From positions 124,001 to 188,000 of the forward strand of contig CBDFKB010000005.1 of assembly GCA_965248715.1 (NCBI GenBank): a DNA stretch of 64,000 bases, in the 5' to 3' direction. The DNA comes from CBDFKB01 sp965248715 (GTDB lineage: Bacteria > Pseudomonadota > Alphaproteobacteria > Rhizobiales > Rhizobiaceae). Below, one piece after another: positions 26,801-33,458 of the stretch. Numbering within the stretch: the first letter of the stretch is position 1; the number at the start of each line of letters is the position of its first letter. A program made the translations under genes and the position numbers. The notes beneath the pieces were generated by a model. It made no database searches. It saw nothing but the letters and a program-made list of their open reading frames with translations, and was not told the origin of the DNA.

Positions 26801-27656
26801 GCGTATTCGCGAAGGAACAATCGCCAAGCTCGATCCCGATGCGCTCGACGGTATTATTCGTGGTGCCGACCAGCATGAGTTCGAGGTCACCGAGGCATCG
26901 GTAACCAAACTGGTCGAAGGAAATTTGCACCAAAATATTTTTTCCTTTGGAGACCACGATCTGCCGTTCACCATTGCTGGCGGCAAATTACGTACCGGTG
27001 CCAATTCACTGTCAAGCGCGGGCACCAGTTTCCGGCACAATTTCAACTATTCGATCACCGATAACGCGATCGATCTCGACAGCACGATCACGTTCAGTCC
27101 AGGCAAAAAAGACCGGATCCCGGGTGGCATCGCGGAGCTAGGTCTGTCGGCCAATGGCGCTTTGAGCCAACCCGAAATTACGGTGAGTGTGCAACCGATG
27201 GTCAATTATCTGGCGGCGCGTGCGCTTGACCGCGAACAGCGCCGGGTCGAAAGCCTGCAGGCAAAAGTTTCCGAAGCCCAGCGCCTGCAGCGCGAGATTT
27301 TCGACCAGCAGGCCCGTAACGCCTATCTCAGTCGGCTTGAAGCCGAACGGCTGCGGCAAGAGCAAATCCGCATCGAGCGGGAACTAGAATTGATCCGCAA
27401 CAATGAGGCCCGGATCCGCAATTATCGCGAATTATTGCTGCGCAAAGAGGCGCCGCCGGAACCCGAACCTGTGCCTGAGCCACCGCTGCCCGACACCGAC
27501 CAGACCGCGGCAATCGACGATACCCCGATCGCGCAGGCCGCTTCGGCACCAAATGAGCCAACCGAGCAACCGGCGGACGAACAACAAGAAATCGTTCCGG
27601 CAATCCGGCTCGATTTGTTGGAAAGTATCCGAAAAATAATGGACCTAAGCCGGTAA
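23817..27656 (+). CDS. AsmA-family envelope protein, very long, with C-terminal coiled coil
   Basis: 1279 residues from a GTG. One N-terminal membrane helix (FLILGCVVVLALFFALLAPYF) is followed by the AsmA opening motif (WADYRADFEREASRLTGHKVVVRGKADAKIIPFPTVTF) and a long beta-rich region; the DUF3971/AsmA-2 type C-terminal part ends near residue 1120. AsmA-like proteins are thought to move phospholipids between membranes. Oddities: a Glu/Arg/Gln-rich coiled coil at about 1137-1205 and a Pro/Glu-rich tail. The Shine-Dalgarno GAGG (23799-23802) is spaced for ATG 23810, which is out of frame by one base in a GGG run; see findings. Confidence 0.88.
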   Translation: MGIPETGSGALFRLFLILGCVVVLALFFALLAPYFLPWADYRADFEREASRLTGHKVVVRGKADAKIIPFPTVTFTDVLVENSQTGETMLEVERFSMDAELAPFLTGEVRITNITMERPLFRFTIEPDGTLDWSKRANLLVDLDKVQIDLLQIKNGTIEAYGLIGGETTRITDLTAALNAKSLYGPWRLDGSAQIEGRQTDIKISTGRLQNGGHIRTKIVATLPDQPYRLNLDGPLALNGTVGYSGEFRFGPRPASDPVSATSAGREALPVRAEGAFSALPDEIKIDGFRLEAGDAADPYTLNGSGNIMLAGKPSFRIIAKGRQIDLGRLRAAKAAVAKPRTIKDRIADLMTVLERVPIPQMDGMIDLQLPAIVSGDTVIREINTRFSPAGAEWRIHELSAGLPGNSTVGADGQLRLKDGFSFHGRAALTTRQPSGFAAWATGHVDPSIRRLNHAALSADVVLSQNQTRFYELKADLGGQKLSGEVQRLPAAPQGRPALVTTLHGDAIDLDILRAVASLAIGDAKNDTSDTHDIDVTLVAGSVTASGLQAEGVKARMRIENGDISIKQLDLDDFYGAEITTSGGISDILDKPDGNLKINLKAADTSRLAKTFRRFVGENRFVDHINANPNLFDGMELDVDIVASAKDGGSDGLIVLAGNIGGTKLWVSLDFDGRFDELQKIKIDLNSTFENEDAIRLLEQFTLPVVPVPLGGPLSVSFDLNGVLSQMATIALRADTPGTDLNISGEINTQGDDRLKTKLDLVVTSQDIEPLAFALGAGLPGMGGGTSFTSLSQISTLGWQIAINSITGQFNGANYSGTANFDWPEIGLATINADLTSEYVSLPFLASLYLGPNVYDAGRPGNWSTREFSDPILPPFEATAILSAGQLYLADALELTEVTTGLEMTPGGVRLVGLEGRSGTATAAGDLGLGNTQGTATFYASMTLKGLDANAVMEKFAGTDHGGAIEGTVDLQLNAKGNGKSLRNISSSLGGGGVARIREGTIAKLDPDALDGIIRGADQHEFEVTEASVTKLVEGNLHQNIFSFGDHDLPFTIAGGKLRTGANSLSSAGTSFRHNFNYSITDNAIDLDSTITFSPGKKDRIPGGIAELGLSANGALSQPEITVSVQPMVNYLAARALDREQRRVESLQAKVSEAQRLQREIFDQQARNAYLSRLEAERLRQEQIRIERELELIRNNEARIRNYRELLLRKEAPPEPEPVPEPPLPDTDQTAAIDDTPIAQAASAPNEPTEQPADEQQEIVPAIRLDLLESIRKIMDLSR

Positions 27657-27696
27657 CCGGCACCGTCTTCGAGCAGCGCAAAGCAAATGCTCGCAG

Positions 27697-27906
27697 TCAG
27701 CCTGCCCGGCCTTTGAAGTGGGCAAGCACGAACAAGCGGATCGCCGAGGACAGATTTTTGTCACCACGGGATCGGTCGAGTTCTGCTACCACTGCGGCAA
27801 CAGGCACAGCGCGCCCGGTAGCAATTTCGCACAGGGCCTGATGAAATTCCGGCTCCAGCGAGTAGCTGGTCTTGTGGCCCTTCAGGCTGACCGAATATTT
27901 GCGCAT
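27697..27906 (-). CDS. Ribbon-helix-helix (RHH_4) DNA-binding protein
   Basis: 69 residues from ATG 27906: MRKYSVSLKGHKTSYSLEPEFHQALCEIATGR then NLSSAIRLFVLAHFK, the signature of the alphaproteobacterial RHH_4 family, small MetJ/Arc-type dimeric transcription regulators of unknown target. An in-frame extension to 28005 exists but is unlike the family. It is convergent with the AsmA gene, 40 bases apart, with a CGAGCA..TGCTCG hairpin between them. Confidence 0.8.
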   Translation of the reverse strand: MRKYSVSLKGHKTSYSLEPEFHQALCEIATGRAVPVAAVVAELDRSRGDKNLSSAIRLFVLAHFKGRAG

Positions 27907-28007
27907 ACCGGCGACCGGCTTGTTCCCTGAATGATACCAACGGTGGTCACTATTGACCCATTTGATGGCGGAAAAATCGTTTGCTGGCACGGCGCAAAGC
28001 AGCAATG

Positions 28008-28580
28008 CTAATTCTTCTTGTTGCGGAAGGAATCCAGGGAAACCACGTCGGCGCTGTCGTCAGTCGCGGCCGCATCGTCTTTATTAGCGTCCGGCTTGTC
28101 TGCTGCTTTCTTGGCCGCCTTGGCAGGTTTTTTCGGTGGGTCGTCCTTGCGCACGGTTTCAAGCGGCAGTTTCTTGACCGGGCTTTCACGCTTCGCAGTC
28201 ATTCCCAATTCCTCGCGCGCATCGACATCGAGCTCGAATTGCAACCCAAACTGCACCGAGGGATCATAAAACCCTTTAACCGCAGCATAGGGAATAACCA
28301 GCCGCTCAGGAATTTCATTAAACGACAGCCCGATTTCCAAACGGTCTTCGGTTGCCAGCAATTCCCAATATTGATGCTGAATAACGATGGTCATTTCTTC
28401 AGGGTATTGCTCCAACATGCGCGCGGAAATGCGCACACCTGGAAAACGGGTTTCAAAGGTAATGAAAAAATGATGTTCGCCGGGCAATCCGGCGCGAGAA
28501 ACCTCGCCCAACACTTTGCGAACAACACCGCGAAGCGCCTCTTGGGTCAAAATGTCGTAGCGGATCAGATCTTCGGCCAT
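28008..28580 (-). CDS. sspB: ClpXP adaptor SspB, alpha-proteobacterial type
   Basis: 190 residues from ATG 28580 (MAEDLIRYDILTQEALRGVVRKVL); 28592 is an alternative. The substrate-binding domain covers about 1-130 (GEHHFFITFETRFPGVRIS, IVIQHQYWELLATEDRLEIGLSFN), then a flexible Lys/Ala/Asp-rich linker, then the ClpX-docking peptide VVSLDSFRNKK at the very end. It tethers ssrA-tagged proteins to ClpXP. Fittingly, the tmRNA gene that encodes the ssrA tag lies about 160 bases upstream on the same strand. Confidence 0.92.
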   Translation of the reverse strand: MAEDLIRYDILTQEALRGVVRKVLGEVSRAGLPGEHHFFITFETRFPGVRISARMLEQYPEEMTIVIQHQYWELLATEDRLEIGLSFNEIPERLVIPYAAVKGFYDPSVQFGLQFELDVDAREELGMTAKRESPVKKLPLETVRKDDPPKKPAKAAKKAADKPDANKDDAAATDDSADVVSLDSFRNKKN

Positions 28581-28740
28581 GGTTTCATCCATCTCAACCG
28601 TTCAGTGTCTTTGATAGTCATATTCTTTCGACATCAATCAGGGTCAGCACGGTTAATACCAAGGGAATTTAATATTAACCCATTTGACCATGCCATAGTG
28701 AGGCCACAACGTAATCGGATCAAGTGGGGTTATTGTCGAC
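28581..28740. other. Gap between sspB and ssrA
   Basis: About 160 AT-rich bases holding TTAATATTAACC-type sequence. It is too short for a gene and probably carries the sspB promoter; I see no clear -35/-10 pair. Confidence 0.3.
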
Positions 28741-29079
28741 GATGGGGAAAAGTGGAGGCTTCTGTTGCCAGGTGCCTCCGAACCCCGCCTAACCGTGCGA
28801 ACGATTAGGAGTTCAATGTGAAGTGCCACACCGCCTAAGCAGCGAGGCGAGCTTCCGCATAGTTGTCATTTGCAACTACTGAGTTTGGCCCGATAACGGT
28901 GGGTACCATGCCGAACGAAAACACTGTCTTTACGCCCTCGTCGATCCTATTTCGCCCCCGCCGCACGCCAGGATTTACAAGCGTGGCTGAAGTGTGGTGG
29001 AGGCGCCGGGTACCGCCCCCGGGTCCGATAGGTTTATTGCACAGGCAATTTATCGTCATAGTCGGCGAACCGACCACCC
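28741..29079 (-). ncRNA. ssrA: tmRNA (two-piece, circularly permuted)
   Basis: Read on the minus strand. The acceptor piece comes first: a T arm CCGGG-GGCGGTA-CCCGG, then CGCCTCC-A-CCA ending at 28995. A loop of about 35 bases that is normally removed follows, then the coding piece opening GGGGGCGAAATAGGATCGAC at about 28959. GGGGGCG pairs with CGCCTCC over seven positions (one GT) to make the tRNA-like acceptor stem. The tag frame, resuming at GCA 28873, reads ANDNYAEARLAA then TAG (28835-28837), the form known from rhizobia. Pseudoknot-like stems follow (GGAGGC..GCCTCC) to about 28741. Piece ends are approximate. It rescues stalled ribosomes. Confidence 0.93.
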
Positions 29080-29080
29080 T

Positions 29081-29109
29081 AATATAGTACATTGCGGGCT
29101 GGTTTTGAA
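29081..29109 (-). promoter_or_regulatory. Candidate ssrA promoter
   Basis: Minus strand TTCAAA (29109-29104), a 17-base spacer and TATATT (29086-29081), placing transcription start a few bases before the acceptor piece. Confidence 0.55.
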
Positions 29110-29248
29110 GCCCTGTCGCTGGTGGCCGACTTTGCCTGGATAAATCCCAGGAAACCTTTTTGTTTGCTTGTGTGCCATGATATGCAACCCAATAGTGGCG
29201 AATCGTATGATTCCTACCGCATGAATGAGCAATCGGAGGGTTAAGAAT

Positions 29249-29560
29249 ATGGCCGACTACCTTGCTGATGTCCGCAAATACGACGCCGGCGCCGACGAAG
29301 CTACCGTCAACAAGATCATTAAGCATCTGGGCATTGCGCTTAGAAACCGGGACTCGTCGCTGGTTTCTTGCACCGACCCTGCCGAATTGGACCGGGTTCG
29401 CGAAAAATGGTGCAAGAAAAAGCTAGGCAACACCGATGCCGCAAAGTGCGATTCGATCATCGAATCCGTTTGCGCGACCATGAAGGGGGACAATTCCAAG
29501 TCACGGGTTACCTTCTATTACCTGGTTGCCCAGAAACTCGGCCAATTGGGCGACCTCTGA
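29249..29560 (+). CDS. DUF2853-family small protein
   Basis: 103 residues from ATG 29249, with CGGAGGG 9-15 bases upstream. All-helical, starting MADYLADVRKYDAGADEATVNKIIKHLG and ending VTFYYLVAQKLGQLGDL, as in the DUF2853 family of alphaproteobacteria and bacteroidetes. Function unknown. Three Cys residues (SLVSCTD, EKWCKKK, AKCDSI) are visible. Stands alone, divergent from ssrA. Confidence 0.82.
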   Translation: MADYLADVRKYDAGADEATVNKIIKHLGIALRNRDSSLVSCTDPAELDRVREKWCKKKLGNTDAAKCDSIIESVCATMKGDNSKSRVTFYYLVAQKLGQLGDL

Positions 29561-29891
29561 TTTCAACTTTCGCGGTGCCGGTCTAACCCATCGAAATTGT
29601 TTGACCGGCGGCCGCAGTCGAACGGCGTTTGTTTTATTGCACTTCAGCGGTAGATATTTAACGCATCTGCCTGTGTGCGGGGGTTAGGGCAGGACAGTGC
29701 GCGAGCAAATTCGCTGCTGACTGCTTTATCTGTAATGGTAAACTACCGCCAAATAGGTAGCCTGACACCGCCAAGCGGTCGGCGAAACGTTTCTTTGCGC
29801 CTACAGAACAAACCGTGCACAATTTGCCGACACCAAAGCGGCGAGGATAGGACCAGGATCCTTTGATGTCATCCATTTTGCGTCAGCGGAC
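29561..29891. other. Intergenic region upstream of uvrD
   Basis: 331 bases without a convincing gene, tRNA or repeat. Only weak short hairpins (for example CTACC..GGTAG near 29755) are visible. Confidence 0.4.
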
Positions 29892-32312
29892 ATGAATACA
29901 CCCGCATCAGCAGGTGGCCAACCAAGCGGCATCGCCGCGCGCGCGCTGTCGGCCAGAACCGGGACCAGGGCTGATTATTTCGACGGCCTGAACGCCGAAC
30001 AAATTCATGCAGTCGAAACCTTGGATGGCCCGTTGCTGGTATTGGCCGGCGCGGGCACTGGCAAGACCCGGGTGCTGACCACCCGCATTGCCCACATTCT
30101 GGCGACCGGGAGGGCTTATCCGAGCCAGATATTAGCGGTGACATTTACCAACAAAGCCGCACGCGAGATGAAGGAGCGGATCGCTCATCATATGGGCGAT
30201 GCGGTGGAAGGCCTGCCATGGCTCGGCACCTTCCATTCAATCGGCGTCAAAATTTTGCGCCGTCACGCCGAACTGATCGGCCTGACCCGGAACTTTACCA
30301 TCCTCGATACCGATGACCAGATCCGATTGCTTAAGCAATTGATCCGGGCCGAAGGGCTCGATGACAAGCGCTGGCCGGCGCGTCTGCTTGCCGGGCATAT
30401 CGACCAATGGAAAAACAAGGGCCTGACCCCGGCGCAAATTTCGGAGGGTGACGCGCGGTCCTTTGGCGACGGTCGTGGCCGGCATCTCTACGCGATCTAT
30501 CAGCAGCGATTGAAGACCTTAAACGCGACTGATTTTGGCGATCTGCTGTTGGAGATGATCCGCCTGCTGCGTGAAAACCCGGACGTGTTGGAAGAATATC
30601 AACGCCGATTTCGCTACCTGTTGGTCGACGAATATCAAGATACCAATGTCGCCCAATATCTGTGGCTACGACTTTTGGCGCAAAAGACCGGCGGCGTGGA
30701 TGAAAGTGGCGAGCCGCTGCGCAATGTGTGCTGCGTCGGCGATGATGACCAGTCGATCTATGGCTGGCGCGGCGCCGATATCGACAACATTTTGCGCTTC
30801 GAAAAGGATTTTCCCGGTGCGGAAATCATTCGCCTGGAACGCAATTATCGCTCAACCGAACACATCCTTAGTACCGCTTCGCACCTGATCAGCCACAATG
30901 ATGGCCGGCTTGGCAAAACCCTTTATTCCGAACAAGGCGACAAGGATGACGCCAAGGTCACCATTTCCGCTGGCTGGGATTCGGAAGAGGAAGCGCGGTC
31001 AGTCGGCGAGGCAATCGAGCAATTACAGCGCCAGGGCCACCGGCTCAACGAGATCGCCATTTTGGTCCGGGCGTCGTTTCAGATGCGTGAGTTTGAAGAC
31101 CGGTTCGTGACCCTTGGCCTGAGCTACCGGGTAATCGGCGGGCCACGATTTTACGAGCGCATGGAAATTCGCGACGCGCTCGCCTATTTCCGCGTGGTAT
31201 GTCAGCCGGCCGATGATCTGGCGTTCGAGCGCATCGTCAATAATCCGAAGCGGGGACTTGGCGAATCTACCCTGCGCATCCTCCATGATGCGGCACGTTC
31301 GGCCGGCATGCCGCTGACAGCGGCGGTTCGCGAATTGACCGAGACCGAAGATTTGCTGGCCCGACAGCGCTCGACCCTAAAGGTGCTGATGGCCGACTTT
31401 CAACGTTGGTCAGCCAATTTGGAAGATATGCCGCACACGGAACTGGCGGAAATGATCCTGGATGAATCCGGTTACACAAAAAAATGGCAGGATGACCGCT
31501 CGGCCGATGCGCCCGGTCGGCTGGAAAATCTCAAGGAATTGATCCGCTCGATGGAGGATTACGATTCGATGCGCGGGTTCCTCGAGCACGTGTCGCTGGT
31601 GATGGATGCCGACAACAACGAGAACCTGGACGCCGCCAATTTAATGACCCTGCATTCCGCTAAGGGGCTTGAATTCGAGACCGTATTCCTGCCCGGTTGG
31701 GAGGAAGGGCTGTTTCCCCACCAACGCGCGCTCGATGAGGGTGGGTGTTCCGGCCTGGAAGAAGAAAGGCGGCTTGCCTATGTCGGCATTACCCGGGCCA
31801 AGCACCGCTGCTTGATCTCTTTCGTTTCCAACCGCCGCATCCACGGCTTGTGGCAAAGTACGATCCCCTCGCGCTTCATCGATGAGTTGCCGGAGGCGCA
31901 TGTGCAGATCAATGAGGAATCTGGGTCTTACGGCGGCTATGGCGCGGCCGGTGTTGGCGGCGGCTATGGCCCCAGCCAATTTGACAGCACCGACCCCTTT
32001 GCCACCACCTATGAGACCCCGGGCTGGAAGCGAGCAAAGGCGCGCGCAGCAGGTTCCGAAACACTTGGAGACGCCGCTAAGCGCAATTGGGGAACTCGGT
32101 CGGGGCCATCGACCCGCATGCACACCATCGAAGGCGAACTGGTCGCCTCGTCGATCAGAGATGGTGAAACCCACTTTGAGAACGGTGAACGGGTGTTTCA
32201 CCTTAAATTCGGCTATGGCCAGATCGCCGCCGTAGATGGCAACAAGCTCACCATCAATTTTGATAAAGCGGGACAAAAACGGGTGCTGGACCGGTTCGTC
32301 GACCGGGTGTGA
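29892..32312 (+). CDS. uvrD: ATP-dependent DNA helicase, UvrD/PcrA type
   Basis: 806 residues. Superfamily 1A motifs in order: Q motif LNAEQIHAVE, Walker A GAGTGKTR (about 55-62), Ia TFTNKAAREMK, II VDEYQDTN, III DDDQSIYGWRGA, IV RLERNYRS, V TLHSAKGLEFETVFLPGWEEG, VI EEERRLAYVGITRA. The C-terminal 100 residues are a Gly/Tyr-rich linker and a Tudor-like end (VFHLKFGYGQIAAVDGNKLTINFDKAGQKRV) that in relatives contacts RNA polymerase. It unwinds DNA 3' to 5' in excision and mismatch repair. Confidence 0.95.
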   Translation: MNTPASAGGQPSGIAARALSARTGTRADYFDGLNAEQIHAVETLDGPLLVLAGAGTGKTRVLTTRIAHILATGRAYPSQILAVTFTNKAAREMKERIAHHMGDAVEGLPWLGTFHSIGVKILRRHAELIGLTRNFTILDTDDQIRLLKQLIRAEGLDDKRWPARLLAGHIDQWKNKGLTPAQISEGDARSFGDGRGRHLYAIYQQRLKTLNATDFGDLLLEMIRLLRENPDVLEEYQRRFRYLLVDEYQDTNVAQYLWLRLLAQKTGGVDESGEPLRNVCCVGDDDQSIYGWRGADIDNILRFEKDFPGAEIIRLERNYRSTEHILSTASHLISHNDGRLGKTLYSEQGDKDDAKVTISAGWDSEEEARSVGEAIEQLQRQGHRLNEIAILVRASFQMREFEDRFVTLGLSYRVIGGPRFYERMEIRDALAYFRVVCQPADDLAFERIVNNPKRGLGESTLRILHDAARSAGMPLTAAVRELTETEDLLARQRSTLKVLMADFQRWSANLEDMPHTELAEMILDESGYTKKWQDDRSADAPGRLENLKELIRSMEDYDSMRGFLEHVSLVMDADNNENLDAANLMTLHSAKGLEFETVFLPGWEEGLFPHQRALDEGGCSGLEEERRLAYVGITRAKHRCLISFVSNRRIHGLWQSTIPSRFIDELPEAHVQINEESGSYGGYGAAGVGGGYGPSQFDSTDPFATTYETPGWKRAKARAAGSETLGDAAKRNWGTRSGPSTRMHTIEGELVASSIRDGETHFENGERVFHLKFGYGQIAAVDGNKLTINFDKAGQKRVLDRFVDRV

Positions 32313-32317
32313 ATTGC

Positions 32318-32424
32318 CTAGAGCGTGTCACCCAAAAGTGGGTAGCGGTTTTCGGATAAGAATACGCGACAAAACAAACAGACAGCGCGACAAAGCAAAT
32401 CCTACGCTTCGTGACAAGCGCTAG
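32318..32424 (+). repeat. Dispersed ~102-bp palindromic element, partly diverged copy
   Basis: Begins CTAGAGCGTGTCACCCAAAA five bases after the uvrD stop and ends CTTCGTGACAAGCGCTAG. The middle (CGGATAAGAATACGCGACAA) differs from the consensus. Confidence 0.85.
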
Positions 32425-32456
32425 CACCAATTTTTCGACCTGCGGATCTGATAAAT

Positions 32457-33350
32457 ATGCGCATCAGCGAAATTCGGCGGATATCAAAATGGCCGCAGGC
32501 CGAGCGGCTGTATCGGGCTTTGTCCGCCATGTTCGACGAAGAAGGCTATCCGGTTACGCTTGCCGAAACCGAAGACGCGCCGGGCCATTGGCAGGTTTCA
32601 GCAATTGTTCCCGACCACGAAGTCGATCGCGCGATCGCCGGCACCGCAGATATTTCACCAGATAACGAAAACGACTTTATTGTCGCTGCAGTGCCCGATT
32701 TGGATTGGGTAGCCCATGCATTGGCCGGTCTTGCGCCGGTGGTCGCGGGCAGATATTTTGTCCACGGTTCGCACCATCGACATCGCGCGGCGACCAATCA
32801 GATTGCCATTGAAATCGATGCCGGCCAGGCTTTCGGAACCGGCCACCATGAAACCACGGCCGGCTGCCTGGGCTTGCTTTCGGGTCTTGGCAAGCGGGTC
32901 AAATTTACAAAAGTGGCCGATGTCGGCACCGGTTCAGGGGTCCTGGCAATTGCTGCCGCAAAGTCCTCACGATGCCGGGTACTGGCCACCGACATTGATC
33001 CCATTGCATGCCGGGTGGCGCGCGAAAACGCCCGATTAAACGGCTGTGGCGGTCCGGTGACGGTGGTGGTAACCGCCGGTGCCCAACATCGCTTGTTTGC
33101 CGAGCGCGGACCGTTCGATTTGCTATTCGCCAATATTTTGGCGCGACCGCTCGAATTGATGGCAACGGACCTTGGTCGCCTGGTTAAGCCAGGTGGGCAC
33201 ATGATCCTTTCCGGAATTTTGCAACACCAGCGCGCCCGTATCTTGTCGGCTTATCGCAATTGCGGACTTGTCTTAAGCCATGAACATTGCGCCAACGGCT
33301 GGGTCAGCCTTTGCCTGCGGCAGGTTGCGGTGTTGTCTTCTTCTGCCTGA
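32457..33350 (+). CDS. prmA: Ribosomal protein L11 methyltransferase
   Basis: 297 residues. The family hallmark GQAFGTGHHETT (about residues 123-134) is followed by the SAM site DVGTGSGVLAIAAAK and the NILARPL motif (a variant of the NPPY position, N-I-L-A). PrmA trimethylates lysines and the N-terminus of L11. The N-terminal substrate domain (1-95) is of normal length. Confidence 0.93.
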   Translation: MRISEIRRISKWPQAERLYRALSAMFDEEGYPVTLAETEDAPGHWQVSAIVPDHEVDRAIAGTADISPDNENDFIVAAVPDLDWVAHALAGLAPVVAGRYFVHGSHHRHRAATNQIAIEIDAGQAFGTGHHETTAGCLGLLSGLGKRVKFTKVADVGTGSGVLAIAAAKSSRCRVLATDIDPIACRVARENARLNGCGGPVTVVVTAGAQHRLFAERGPFDLLFANILARPLELMATDLGRLVKPGGHMILSGILQHQRARILSAYRNCGLVLSHEHCANGWVSLCLRQVAVLSSSA

Positions 33351-33410
33351 ACTGAAACAGGGTTGCTCTCCCGCGATCAGGTGGGAATAGGCTTTTGGGA
33401 AATGCTGTGG

Positions 33411-33458
33411 CCCGATGCTCTACCCGATGCTCTACCCGATGCTCTACCCGATGCTCTA
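33411..33458. repeat. Four perfect tandem copies of a 12-bp unit
   Basis: On the minus strand TAGAGCATCGGG four times in a row, directly at the 3' end of the hybrid kinase gene. The first TAG is the kinase stop codon, and because the unit is 12 bases every copy adds another in-frame TAG. Confidence 0.9.

Noticed and set aside
27907..28005. Longer N-terminus for the RHH protein
   Set aside because: The extra 33 residues do not resemble the family, and the segment shares a short similarity (AATCGTTTGC.GGC) with intergenic DNA near 6.45 kb.
28835..29326. 163-codon minus-strand frame as a protein gene
   Set aside because: Its end is the tmRNA tag, its middle is the acceptor piece, and its start is antisense to the DUF2853 gene.
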